Shown here one piece after another: positions 1 to 7,146 of a DNA stretch of 64,000 nt; positions within the stretch are counted from its first letter, which is position 1; each line of letters begins with the position of its first letter. The position numbers were made by a program, and so were the translations under genes. The notes below the pieces were generated by a model. The model was not told the DNA's origin and did not search any database. It saw nothing but the letters and a program-made list of their open reading frames with translations. The DNA lies in contig NZ_CP139145.1 of assembly GCF_034048115.1 (NCBI RefSeq), positions 3,286,001-3,350,000 of the forward strand, written 5' to 3'. This DNA comes from Pseudarthrobacter sp. IC2-21 (GTDB lineage Bacteria; Actinomycetota; Actinomycetes; Actinomycetales; Micrococcaceae).

Positions 1-51
1 CAAGTACGTAGTGGACTACCTGGCAGCCCACCAGCGAACGATGAGTTGGGC

Positions 52-525
52 TCAGGAACAGTAGATTTTGCCGTTGCTCGTTCCGATGTCCAAGCGCACG
101 GTGGTCTCGGCCAGCGCCTGGGGCTGGTTGGCAAATGAAGCTGTCAGCCGGACGCTGACAGGGCTTATTCCGGCACTCGCGGTCAGAAGGCTCGAGTCGC
201 CCCGGAGTTGGATGGTTCCGGTGGAGCTGAGGGGGGTGACAGCGGTCCCGGCACCGTAGGTGCCATCAGCTTTTTTGACCGAAAGGGCCAGGGCAGTGGG
301 AGTTCCGGAGAAGGCATAGGCGAGGTCCACGAACTTGTCGGCGCTATCAACCCGGGAGCAGATGAGCTGTCCTGGCCATGTGCCGTCGGCAGTCACCGTC
401 ATGGTGGCGGTGGCCGACTGTTGCCACAGTGCCGAGGCCGACGCCCCGCCCGCACCCAGGAGCACGGTCAGTACAAAGGCCCCGATCGCGGGCAGGAGTC
501 CTGGTATGCGGCGGGGCGTTTTCAC
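52..525 (-). CDS. Exported protein with SipW-type signal sequence
   Basis: A 157-residue protein. The GTG start overlaps the stop of the upstream signal peptidase gene (GTGA), so the two are probably translationally coupled; longer upstream starts would lie inside the peptidase gene. The N-terminus has a basic stretch, a hydrophobic segment (about residues 8-28) and then SALWQQSATA, an aromatic-centred cleavage region like that of the two other exported proteins in this cluster. The rest is Ser/Thr/Ala/Gly-rich and predicted beta-rich, with two cysteines, one near the middle and one as penultimate residue. No enzyme motif is visible. It is probably a secreted or cell-surface structural protein processed by the neighbouring peptidase; that role is inferred from context. 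Confidence 0.75.
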   Translation of the reverse strand: MKTPRRIPGLLPAIGAFVLTVLLGAGGASASALWQQSATATMTVTADGTWPGQLICSRVDSADKFVDLAYAFSGTPTALALSVKKADGTYGAGTAVTPLSSTGTIQLRGDSSLLTASAGISPVSVRLTASFANQPQALAETTVRLDIGTSNGKIYCS

Positions 526-1175
526 GCGGCATCTCCCGCGGCATCGTTGGATGACCGCCCGCGGCCACGGATGCCCTTGATGACCAGCAGCCCGCCGTAT
601 CCAATCAGGCCGGCTGCAGCGAGCGTGGTCCACATGTTGCGGTCGGCGTTACCCAAAGCATTGGCTACGTAACCGACGTACGGGACGGCGTAGAACAGTT
701 TGCCCTTGACCTGTATTTCACGGACGGGTTCGGCATCATTGGCACCGTTGTTATCACCCTTGGTAATGAGAGTCTTCTCCCCTTCCTGGGTTGCAGCGAA
801 TCCCACGATGCGGTGGGTCTCCACCTCGGGCCGTGCGGAATGCAGCTGGAAGGTGACGACGTCGCCGTACTTGAGTTCATCGAACGCCACCGGCTTCATC
901 ACCAGAAAGGTACCCGGCGGGAACTTCGGCGCCATGGAGTTGGTCAAAACGGTAAACGCCTCCGACCCAGTGGCACGGGGAACAACGATCAGCACCAGCG
1001 CGGCGAACACGGCCATCATGAGGACAGCCATATTCAAGATGCGTCCCGCCGTGGCCCAGACGCTGCCGCGGACTGGCGTGGCAGCAGCATTAGCAGCAAC
1101 TGCCGAACGGTTGCGGCGAAGGGCGGAGCCGCCGTGGTGAAAGAAGGACAGGTCAGCAGCCACTGGGCACCCCAC
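522..1175 (-). CDS. sipW: SipW-like signal peptidase I
   Basis: A 217-residue membrane peptidase. A transmembrane segment spans about residues 46-66, followed by the catalytic serine box TNSMAPKFPPG (Ser80), the ETHRIVG box (His121) and KGDNNGANDAEPV (about 139-151); a second hydrophobic segment lies at about 182-200. Having His where bacterial Lep enzymes have Lys places it with the endoplasmic-reticulum/SipW type (Ser-His). Known SipW enzymes mature TasA-like fibre proteins, and here the gene sits between genes for likely substrates. Its start overlaps the upstream gene end by 23 bases, and its stop overlaps the next start. The first ATG is used; a start further in would still keep the membrane anchor. 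Confidence 0.92.
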   Translation of the reverse strand: MGCPVAADLSFFHHGGSALRRNRSAVAANAAATPVRGSVWATAGRILNMAVLMMAVFAALVLIVVPRATGSEAFTVLTNSMAPKFPPGTFLVMKPVAFDELKYGDVVTFQLHSARPEVETHRIVGFAATQEGEKTLITKGDNNGANDAEPVREIQVKGKLFYAVPYVGYVANALGNADRNMWTTLAAAGLIGYGGLLVIKGIRGRGRSSNDAAGDAA

Positions 1176-1758
1176 AAAGCTGCCGCGCTGTGAGCGTCAA
1201 CGAGATATTCACGGCTTTGCCTTTCATGGCGGGAGGAGTGGCGGGATCAAGTGTGACCTGAAGGCAGAGCACGGTACCCGTTCCTTTCGGGACGGCGGCG
1301 GACGTCATACCCGCCACCGTGGTGATTTCTGTGTACCCGGTGGTACCGCAGCTGGCTGGCGTTGGGGCGAATTTTCCGTTGACCTTCAGATACTGCGAAA
1401 GTGTTCCGGAGCCGGCAGGCATCAAGCTGGGGTTTTCAGCGGTAATGCTGGTGTTGAACGTTCCACCCGCATTGGTATTGTTGCCGGCCACTACGCTCGC
1501 ATATGCCGACGCTCCGGGGGCAAGTGTGGCGGACTGGGTGAGATTGATCGTTGCGGCCCCTCCGGGAACGGTCATGGTGGTCACGTTCCCGGAGGGACTT
1601 CCTGTGAGGCTGACATCGAACGACGCCGAGGACACCGTGCCCGGGGTGGTGGAGGTGCTGGCGTTCCACAGGGAGTAGGTGCCATGGACCGTCAGCAGTC
1701 CTAGGAACACCGCCGCTGCAATGAGCAACCCTGCCCGCAGCGTCCGCGGGAGCCGCAT
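1153..1758 (-). CDS. SipW-dependent exported protein (TasA/camelysin-like)
   Basis: A 201-residue protein with an N-terminal Arg-rich start, a hydrophobic stretch (about 9-27) and then YSLWNAST, the type of signal handled by SipW-like peptidases. The mature part is Thr/Ser/Gly/Ala-rich with a few cysteines (CGTTGY, VLCLQV and a CGVPSGC tail) and reads as a beta-sandwich-like secreted protein. It lies directly upstream of, and overlaps, the SipW-like peptidase gene, which suggests one operon. It is likely a surface fibre or matrix subunit. The assignment rests on signal type and gene context, since no conserved catalytic motif is visible. Confidence 0.82.
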   Translation of the reverse strand: MRLPRTLRAGLLIAAAVFLGLLTVHGTYSLWNASTSTTPGTVSSASFDVSLTGSPSGNVTTMTVPGGAATINLTQSATLAPGASAYASVVAGNNTNAGGTFNTSITAENPSLMPAGSGTLSQYLKVNGKFAPTPASCGTTGYTEITTVAGMTSAAVPKGTGTVLCLQVTLDPATPPAMKGKAVNISLTLTARQLCGVPSGC

Positions 1759-1833
1759 CGTTCCTCCTGATCCTGGTCCGTCTTTTCCGTCCTGAATTGG
1801 CGGCCGGCCATGCAGCCAGCCGCCCTTCTCCGA

Positions 1834-2364
1834 CTAGGGCTTGGCGACCTGCGTCAACTGGAAGGCAACGTCATTGAAGTTGTAAGACTTGTTCACGTCA
1901 GTGCGGCCAGTGGTGCTGGACAGGAACTCGAAGGAAACGGTCGCAGTGACCGTCTGGGTGCCCGCGGCAGCTACAAGAGGATTGGCAAGTGCGGCTGATC
2001 CGACGGTGAGTGCTACCGGGGAAACTGAAACATTAGTGGCGGTGAAGCCGTTGGTGGGCGTGACGCCTGCGGTAGTGACGTTGGCGGCCATCTTGTCGCC
2101 GTGGAGCGTGACGGTCAGGTCCTGCTTGAAGGTGAGCTTGTCACCCGGAACCACCTTGTAGGCCTTGATGTCCGGGATGGTGGTTCCATTGCGGTCGGCC
2201 CACGTGCCGGTAGCGGTCTGGACGTCCAGGTCGCCGGAGACGATGGTGCCCGGTGCCGTGCTGGCTTCAGCATTCCAGTTGGCCAGCGTTCCGCCGCCGC
2301 CCAGCAACAGTGCTGCGCCCAGGGCGATGGCTGCGGATCCCTTGATGAGTGTGCTGTTCTTCAT
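1834..2364 (-). CDS. Alternate-type signal peptide exported protein
   Basis: A 176-residue protein that begins MKNSTLIKGSAAIALGAALL, then a glycine-rich turn and LANWNAEAS. This matches the 'alternate signal-mediated exported protein' family found beside SipW-like peptidases in actinobacteria. The mature region is Thr/Val-rich and beta-like (VVPGDKLTFKQDLTVTL, VTATVSFEF) without cysteines, fitting a TasA-like fold. It is the first gene of the minus-strand cluster, 75 bases upstream of the next exported protein gene. Being first, and carrying the cleanest signal, it may be the major subunit; that ranking is inference. Confidence 0.85.
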   Translation of the reverse strand: MKNSTLIKGSAAIALGAALLLGGGGTLANWNAEASTAPGTIVSGDLDVQTATGTWADRNGTTIPDIKAYKVVPGDKLTFKQDLTVTLHGDKMAANVTTAGVTPTNGFTATNVSVSPVALTVGSAALANPLVAAAGTQTVTATVSFEFLSSTTGRTDVNKSYNFNDVAFQLTQVAKP

Positions 2365-2447
2365 GATGTTGTCCCCTCAGACTTTGCGTTCGTTGTTGTC
2401 TTGCTGAAAACAACAATGCACGGCGAAAATCAGGATTTAGGGACGGA

Positions 2448-2481
2448 ATTTGTCAAGGTTTGGGCGTATTTGTCAAGGTTT
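2448..2481 (-). promoter_or_regulatory. Tandem 14-bp direct repeat with -35-like cores
   Basis: The sequence ATTTGTCAAGGTTT occurs perfectly at 2448-2461 and 2468-2481, a 20-bp period or two helical turns. Read on the minus strand each copy contains TTGACA, a consensus -35 box, and both lie 84-117 bases upstream of the first exported protein gene. No convincing -10 box is spaced correctly from either. The pair is therefore either a promoter element or an operator repeat for the sipW cluster. Confidence 0.45.
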
Positions 2482-2590
2482 CCTCAAGAAAACTTGGGGA
2501 ATCAAACGAGCGCCTGACCTGCGGGTTCTCTCCAATAGACAGACTTCTACTGGCGGGTAACTAATCCATCGAAATGACAAAAATGGAGAC

Positions 2591-3808
2591 TTAGTAATTC
2601 CGCCGGTGTTTCAGCCTCGGCAGCGCCACCGCAAACACAACCGCTGCGGCGAAGCCCAAAAAGCCGGTGGCCGAAACACCCGCACCCAAGGTAGCCACCG
2701 CGGTGACGCCGGACAGCAGGACCGGGCCGCCGGTCGATCCGGCGTCGGCAATGAAACGCCACAGGCCCAGGAACTGGCCACGGCCGCGGTCGGGCGAGAA
2801 GTCCGCGCCGAGGGTCATGATGAGCCCGGAGCTGATGCCGTTGCCAAGGCCGATCAGCAGGGACGCCAGCAGCAGCCCCGCAAAGGAGGCGGTCAGCGGA
2901 ATCAGCAGCATGGCAATGGCCATGATGATGGTGGAGGGGATGGCCACAAACAGCCTGCCGCGCCGGTCCATCACCTTGCCGGCGGGATAGAACACCAGCA
3001 TGTCGATCGCGCCGGACAGCCCGTAGATCACGGACGCCTGGGCCGGGTCCATCCCCAGATGCTCGGCCCACAGCGGGATCACCACCTGGCGGGACGCACG
3101 CAGCGCGCTGAGGAGCAGGATCCCCACCCCCAGCGTCAGGAACACGCCGGCATGCGAGACCGCCACATTCCGCAGCGTGGGCTCGGGAGTCCTGTGACCG
3201 CCGTCGGGCGCTGCCGGAACCACGAGATCCGGAATCGTGACGGCCAGGACGGCGGCCGCGGCCATCCCCACCACACCCACCCAGTAGGCGCCCGCGATCC
3301 CCGCGAACTGCATCACGCCGGCACCAATGAACGGCCCCACGAAAACGCCGATCCGGCTGACTCCGCCCAGGGTCGAGAGCGCCCGGGCCCTGAACTGGAT
3401 GGGCACGGCCTCGGTGAGGTACTTCTGCCGGGCCAGGCTGAAGACGCTGGCGGCCATGCCCACAACGGTCATCGCCACCGCAAGCAGCACAAGTCCGTTG
3501 GGGACCAGGGAGGACACCGCGGCCGCGGCGAGTGCAAGCGCACCCACGGCGGCGGCCCCCACGATGGACCAGCGTTCGCCGAACTTGAGCGTGATGAGGG
3601 AGGCGGGCAGGTTGAAGAACCACGAACCGAGCCCGATGAGCGTCACGATCAGCGCGGAAACCGCAACCGAAGCGCCGAGGTCCCGGGCGGAGAGGACCAC
3701 CACCGGGAGCACCGCGCCTTCGCCGATGCAGAACAGCAACGCAGGCCCGAATGCGGGGATGGCGATGCTTCGGAAGTTGAACGGCGGCGGGGTTCCAGGC
3801 GAAGTCAT
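2591..3808 (-). CDS. MFS transporter
   Basis: A 405-residue polytopic membrane protein starting MTSPGTPPPFNFRSIAIPAF. The hydrophobicity pattern fits 12 membrane segments in two halves, with a loop around residues 195-215 (AAPDGGHRTPEP). Features such as GVSRIGVFVGPFIGAG and DRRGRLF fit the major facilitator superfamily, probably a drug or metabolite exporter. Much longer upstream starts exist in the frame, but the ATG at 3808 is where membrane-protein sequence begins; the longer version would run across the divergent gene at 3926. Substrate is not predictable. Confidence 0.88.
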   Translation of the reverse strand: MTSPGTPPPFNFRSIAIPAFGPALLFCIGEGAVLPVVVLSARDLGASVAVSALIVTLIGLGSWFFNLPASLITLKFGERWSIVGAAAVGALALAAAAVSSLVPNGLVLLAVAMTVVGMAASVFSLARQKYLTEAVPIQFRARALSTLGGVSRIGVFVGPFIGAGVMQFAGIAGAYWVGVVGMAAAAVLAVTIPDLVVPAAPDGGHRTPEPTLRNVAVSHAGVFLTLGVGILLLSALRASRQVVIPLWAEHLGMDPAQASVIYGLSGAIDMLVFYPAGKVMDRRGRLFVAIPSTIIMAIAMLLIPLTASFAGLLLASLLIGLGNGISSGLIMTLGADFSPDRGRGQFLGLWRFIADAGSTGGPVLLSGVTAVATLGAGVSATGFLGFAAAVVFAVALPRLKHRRNY

Positions 3809-3925
3809 CAGATTTATCTTATGCGAGAAGATTCCGCCCAGTTCAGGGGTCACAATCGGCCCCGTGAGGACTAATCTTTGCCTTGTGGGGTGCTGCCGTG
3901 CGCCCCGCACAGCCAAGGAGGACTC

Positions 3926-4267
3926 ATGGGTGAAGTGTGGATCCGTACCATCGGCAACAGCCTGGTCCGGGCAGACAAGGTCACCGAAATCGCGTCCACC
4001 CGGGGGTCTCTCCACGACGACCAGGGTTACGCGCTGAAAGTCATTGTGGACGGCAAGGCGCACGTCATTATTGACGACGGCGGCCTGCCGGGTTCGTTCA
4101 CCCAGCGGCAGGATTATGCGCGGCATCTGGAAGACGCGCTGCTCTTCGCCCTCGACGAGGCGCGGGAGGCTGACGCCTCCGTGGTGGTCTGCTTCGAGCC
4201 CGAGACCGAGCGCTGGGTCCTCGCCCCGGCGGCCGAACTGGCCGGCAGGATTTCCACCGGCAGTTGA
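3926..4267 (+). CDS. Conserved hypothetical protein, 113 aa
   Basis: The ATG at 3926 follows AAGGAG with good spacing. The 113-residue product begins MGEVWIRTIGNSLVRADKV and looks like a small soluble alpha/beta domain: beta strands (ALKVIVDGKAHVIID, SVVVCFEP) around a helix (YARHLEDALLFALDEA). No catalytic or metal motif is visible and I do not recognise the family. It is transcribed divergently from the MFS gene at 2591. Confidence 0.75.
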   Translation: MGEVWIRTIGNSLVRADKVTEIASTRGSLHDDQGYALKVIVDGKAHVIIDDGGLPGSFTQRQDYARHLEDALLFALDEAREADASVVVCFEPETERWVLAPAAELAGRISTGS

Positions 4268-4319
4268 AGCCCAGCAGTTAAAGCTCTGCAGTTGACAGCC
4301 CTGCCGTTTGCCGCTCGGT

Positions 4320-4652
4320 TCAGGCGGCCACGCGGGCAGGCGCATGGTGCGCTGCGTGAACAGCGTGCCGCGGCGGCAGCATGCTCAGCGTGCACGGACT
4401 CTGCTGCGGATCGATCCTGACCGGGAGTTGACGCGTTTCGCAGCAGGTCTCCAGCAGGCGCAGGGCTTCTGGATCAACCCGGGCATGGCGCACGTCCAGT
4501 TCGAGGACGAGGTTGTGCCTGAGGGCGTTGGCTCGCTTCACCACGACGTAGAGAGCCTGGATGCTGTGAACGGTGATGTGGCCCTTGGCGAGGACCCGGG
4601 CTTTGGCGTGGTCGAGGTCTACGCGGACAAGAATGCTGAGCTTTTCGGTCAA
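4320..4652 (-). CDS. STAS-like small protein (paralogue A)
   Basis: A 110-residue protein with a TTG start. It is clearly paralogous to the product of 6599-6922: both share VRVDLDHAKA, AKGHIT(V/I)HS, ALYVVVKRAN, LPVRIDPQQ(S/A)PCT. The strand-strand-helix-strand-helix order, with LVLELDVRHARVDPEALRLL where a STAS domain has its phosphorylatable loop, suggests a STAS-like or anti-sigma-antagonist-like fold. The usual Asp-Ser is not present. An 18-bp sequence 20 bases upstream of the start (4673-4690) is identical to one upstream of the paralogue. The fold assignment is inference from pattern only. Confidence 0.7.
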   Translation of the reverse strand: MTEKLSILVRVDLDHAKARVLAKGHITVHSIQALYVVVKRANALRHNLVLELDVRHARVDPEALRLLETCCETRQLPVRIDPQQSPCTLSMLPPRHAVHAAHHAPARVAA

Positions 4653-4672
4653 GGCCCGGCGCCTTCCTTGCG

Positions 4673-4690
4673 TGGCTGCGACGCTGCAGC
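4673..4690 (-). promoter_or_regulatory. 18-bp leader motif shared with paralogue B
   Basis: On the minus strand this reads GGCTGC-AGCGTC-GCAGCC when one flanking base is included, a 6-bp stem with a 6-base loop. The 18-bp core is identical at 6558-6575, in each case 20-23 bases before the TTG start of one STAS-like paralogue. It could be an RNA element, an operator, or the conserved end of a longer N-terminal coding sequence. Confidence 0.4.
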
Positions 4691-4872
4691 CCGGGAGGCC
4701 GCGACTCGGCGGCCAGTAGCCGCGCTTCAGCAGCCATCTTCAGGCTAGGCATCAGTGCGTGACGGGCGCAACATCTCTACGCATTGTGTCGGACGGATCC
4801 GTCCGCACGCCCCCAACGTCGGGCGCCGTGCAGGAACCCCGCTCCCGGGACCGTTGCTCTAGGATTCGGAGC

Positions 4873-5625
4873 ATGAACATTGCAGTTGCGGGCGGCACCG
4901 GAACGGTCGGACGTCATGTGGTCAGCATCGCCCGGGCCCGGGGACATCACGTGGTCAGCCTCTCGCGCGCCGCAGGCGTGGACCTGGTCAGCGGCGACGG
5001 GTTGGCCCAAGCGCTCAACGGCGTGGACGCGGTGATCGATGTCGCCAACACCTCAACACTGAACGGGAAGAAGTCCGTGGAGTTTTTCACCACCGTCACC
5101 GGCAACCTGCTGCGGCAGGAGAAGGCGGCCGGAGTGCGGCACCACGTGGCCCTCTCCATCGTGGGGACGGAAAAGGCTGCGGCCGGCTACTACGCCGGGA
5201 AGCTGGCCCAGGAGACATTGGTCAGCAAGTCGGACGTGCCGTGGACCATCCTGCGGGCCACGCAGTTCCATGAGTTCGCGGGGCAGATGCTGCGGCGCAG
5301 TTCGGTGGGCCCGCTGGTACTGGTCCCCCGGATGGTCACCCAGCCCGTGGCCGCTCGCGAGGTAGCCGAGGCGCTGGTTGAGGCCGCGGAGGCGGGGCCC
5401 CGGGGCCGGATTGCAGACCTTGGCGGCCCGGAACGCAAACAACTGGCTGAGCTGGTCCGGGCGGTCGCGCAGAAGCAGGGCCGGAAGCGGCGCGTCATTG
5501 AGTTCACCGCCCCCGGGCCGCTGTGGCGGGCGATGCGCGACGGAAGCCTGGTCCCGGAGGCGGGGGCCGCCGTCGGCCGCCAAACGTTCAGTGACTGGCT
5601 GGAGACCGACCTGAACGCTTCCTAG
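4873..5625 (+). CDS. NAD(P)-binding NmrA/SDR-like protein
   Basis: A 250-residue Rossmann-fold protein beginning MNIAVAGGTGTVGRHVV, with the GGTGxxG dinucleotide-binding loop at residues 7-13. The following pattern (DVANTSTLNGKKSVEFF, then VRHHVALSIVGTE and YYAGKLAQE) resembles the atypical extended SDR/NmrA group, whose members are sugar-nucleotide-type epimerases, reductases or redox sensors. The YYAGKLAQE stretch supplies a YxxxK. The ATG at 4873 is preferred over upstream starts because the fold begins there. Substrate unknown; the gene stands alone. Confidence 0.85.
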   Translation: MNIAVAGGTGTVGRHVVSIARARGHHVVSLSRAAGVDLVSGDGLAQALNGVDAVIDVANTSTLNGKKSVEFFTTVTGNLLRQEKAAGVRHHVALSIVGTEKAAAGYYAGKLAQETLVSKSDVPWTILRATQFHEFAGQMLRRSSVGPLVLVPRMVTQPVAAREVAEALVEAAEAGPRGRIADLGGPERKQLAELVRAVAQKQGRKRRVIEFTAPGPLWRAMRDGSLVPEAGAAVGRQTFSDWLETDLNAS

Positions 5626-5664
5626 GAACTCGCCCGCGGGATCAGCGGGAACTCGCCTGCGGGA

Positions 5665-5913
5665 TCAGCGCGGATCGGCCCCGGAGGGGAATAGCCGCTC
5701 GCTGACGTCGTCGCGGAGAATGTGGAACTGGCCGCCGTTGCTGTTGACGGAACCGTCCAGCACGTAAAGCCCCCGTGCCGCTTCGGGGCCCCCGGCCGCG
5801 CGGTCCAACGCCTCCACGAGGTGCCGGCCCAGGCGCCCCTTCGGCCCCAGAGCCTTGATCTCGTCCAGTTCCTCCGCCGTCAGCCTTGACAGTACTGCGT
5901 TGATTTCAGCCAC
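5665..5913 (-). CDS. Small conserved hypothetical protein, 82 aa
   Basis: The GTG start at 5913 has GGAGGG 7 bases upstream; an in-frame start 48 bases earlier lacks this. The product begins VAEINAVLSRLTAEELDEI and is charged and helical in its first half, followed by a short beta-like region (GLYVLDGSVNSNGGQFHIL). No known domain was recognised. It is convergent with the SDR-like gene, 39 bases apart. Confidence 0.6.
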   Translation of the reverse strand: MAEINAVLSRLTAEELDEIKALGPKGRLGRHLVEALDRAAGGPEAARGLYVLDGSVNSNGGQFHILRDDVSERLFPSGADPR

Positions 5914-6109
5914 AAAGCACCCTCCCCAGTTGTGCGGGCAATGATTGGCCCGGCTCCCCACAGGCTAGGGCAGTCCGCGGGGCACGGCAATGGCCTCAAG
6001 GACATCCCGGGGCGCCAGGGGTCTAGGACGGGAAATGGTCCTGTGGTTAAGATGAAAACGTAACCTGTCGGCAGACCGCCGGCAGCGTCAGACCGTAGGG
6101 AGAAACACC

Positions 6110-6286
6110 ATGGGTTTGGATGACAAGATCGGAAACGCCGCCGAGAAACTGGGCGGCAAGGGCAAGGAAGCCGCCGGCAAGGCGACCGGCGATGAGAGCC
6201 TGGAAGCCGAGGGAAAGGTCGATCAGAGCAAGTCGGACCTGAAGCAGGCCGGCGAGAAGGTCAAGGACGCGTTCAAGAAGGACTGA
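6110..6286 (+). CDS. CsbD-family stress protein
   Basis: A 58-residue protein beginning MGLDDKIGNAAEKLGGKGKE and ending KVKDAFKKD. The composition (Lys, Gly, Ala, Asp, Glu rich) and the pattern DKIGNAAEKLGGKGKEAAGKATGD are typical of CsbD-like proteins, hydrophilic general-stress proteins of unknown biochemical role. The ATG follows AGGGAG at a spacing of about 8. A hairpin directly follows the stop. Confidence 0.88.
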   Translation: MGLDDKIGNAAEKLGGKGKEAAGKATGDESLEAEGKVDQSKSDLKQAGEKVKDAFKKD

Positions 6287-6300
6287 TTTCGCTTTTCAGG

Positions 6301-6346
6301 AAGGGCGCCACTCCCGCACGCGGAGCGGCGCCCTTCCGCGTGCGGG
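6301..6346 (+). terminator. Overlapping hairpins after the csbD-like gene
   Basis: AAGGGCGCC (6301-6309) pairs with GGCGCCCTT (6327-6335). Interleaved with it, CCCGCACGCGG (6313-6323) pairs with CCGCGTGCGGG (6336-6346). The first pair encloses the left arm of the second, so the two stems are mutually exclusive or form a pseudoknot-like arrangement. There is no T-run, so if this is a terminator it relies on stem strength. Confidence 0.5.
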
Positions 6347-6557
6347 TGAAAACTTTCCCGCGTGGCCGGTGAAAACCTTCGCGTTACCGGTGATGCCTGC
6401 CGTGACTGAAGGTACCCAGGAGCAAGATGACCGGCGTGTCGTCTCCCGATTCAGACGCTGGCAAGCCCTAATTGGTGTAATAAATTCGTAACTGTTGCGT
6501 GCATCACATTCGCCCCTTACTCTGGACAAGGCTCCAGCAAACGGGCCTTAGCAAGAA
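6336..6557. other. Non-coding stretch with short direct repeats
   Basis: Together with the hairpins this is a gap of about 300 bases without a recognisable gene. It holds GGTGAAAAC(T/C)TTC twice, at 6345-6357 and 6368-6380, and a third partial GGTGATG. Nothing else was identified; the last part is probably the promoter region of the STAS-like gene at 6599. Confidence 0.35.
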
Positions 6558-6575
6558 GCTGCAGCGTCGCAGCCA
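6558..6575 (+). promoter_or_regulatory. 18-bp leader motif shared with paralogue A
   Basis: GCTGCAGCGTCGCAGCCA, identical over 18 bases to the sequence upstream of the paralogue (4673-4690, opposite strand). It lies 23 bases before the TTG start at 6599. The paralogous coding regions differ at many third codon positions, so this identity stands out. Confidence 0.4.
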
Positions 6576-6598
6576 ATGCCGGGGAAAGGCTTTACAAC

Positions 6599-6922
6599 TT
6601 GAACTCCAAGCTCAACATCGTTGTCCGTGTAGATCTCGACCATGCCAAGGCTCTGGTGATTGCAAAGGGGCATATCACCATCCACAGCGTGAACGCACTG
6701 TATGTAGTAGTTAAGCGGGCCAACTCCTTAAGGGAGGGCCTGGACCTGGAGCTGGACCTCAGCCGCGCGCGGGTGGACCACGAAGCCTTGGAAATGCTCC
6801 ACACCGCTTCGAACACCCATCAACTGCCGGTCAGGATCGACCCTCAGCAGGCACCCTGCACCATCAGCGTCCTGGCACCGCGCCGGGAACCGGCTGCAGC
6901 GCGCCATCTCGTCGCCGCCTAA
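6599..6922 (+). CDS. STAS-like small protein (paralogue B)
   Basis: A 107-residue protein with a TTG start (MNSKLNIVVRVDLDHAKA). It is about 60-65 percent identical by eye to the 110-residue product of 4320-4652. The order of elements (IVVRVDLD, ALVIAKGHITI, SVNALYVVVKRAN, DLELDLSRARVDHEALEML) resembles a STAS domain; the conserved RIDPQQ(A/S)PCT segment and Arg/Ala-rich tail are specific to this pair. Function unknown; a regulatory partner-switch type role is only a possibility. Confidence 0.7.
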   Translation: MNSKLNIVVRVDLDHAKALVIAKGHITIHSVNALYVVVKRANSLREGLDLELDLSRARVDHEALEMLHTASNTHQLPVRIDPQQAPCTISVLAPRREPAAARHLVAA

Positions 6923-7064
6923 GGCATTAAAAGGCACGGCACCGCAGCGCCCACCAATCGGGCCGGTGTGCCAGCCACAGACTTCTTTGCTTTCCACAGG
7001 CTGGGAGTGCGGCCGTATCCGAATAGACGGGTAGCGGCACTCTCGCCCCTCATCTCAGTACGCC

Positions 7065-7130
7065 CCCATCTAGGTAGCGCTATCTGTCGTTATGAGCCCT
7101 CAAAACGACAGATAGCGCTACCTAGTTGGG
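7065..7130. terminator. Long (27-bp) hairpin between convergent genes
   Basis: CTAGGTAGCGCTATCTGTCG extends through 7070-7091 and pairs perfectly over 22 bp with 7104-7125, loop 7092-7103. Allowing one mismatch the stem grows to 27 bp (7065-7091 with 7104-7130). It sits between the ends of the convergent genes 6599-6922 and 7147-8565 and probably ends transcription in both directions. Confidence 0.7.
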
Positions 7131-7146
7131 AAGGGCGGGGAAAAAG

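Noticed and set aside
1..2600. Sortase-dependent pilus cluster
   Set aside because: No LPxTG motif or sortase gene; the signals and peptidase are of SipW type.
2606..3874. Plus-strand frame over the MFS transporter at 2591
   Set aside because: Composition is Arg/Gln/Gly/His-rich and it mirrors third-position GC of the real gene on the other strand.
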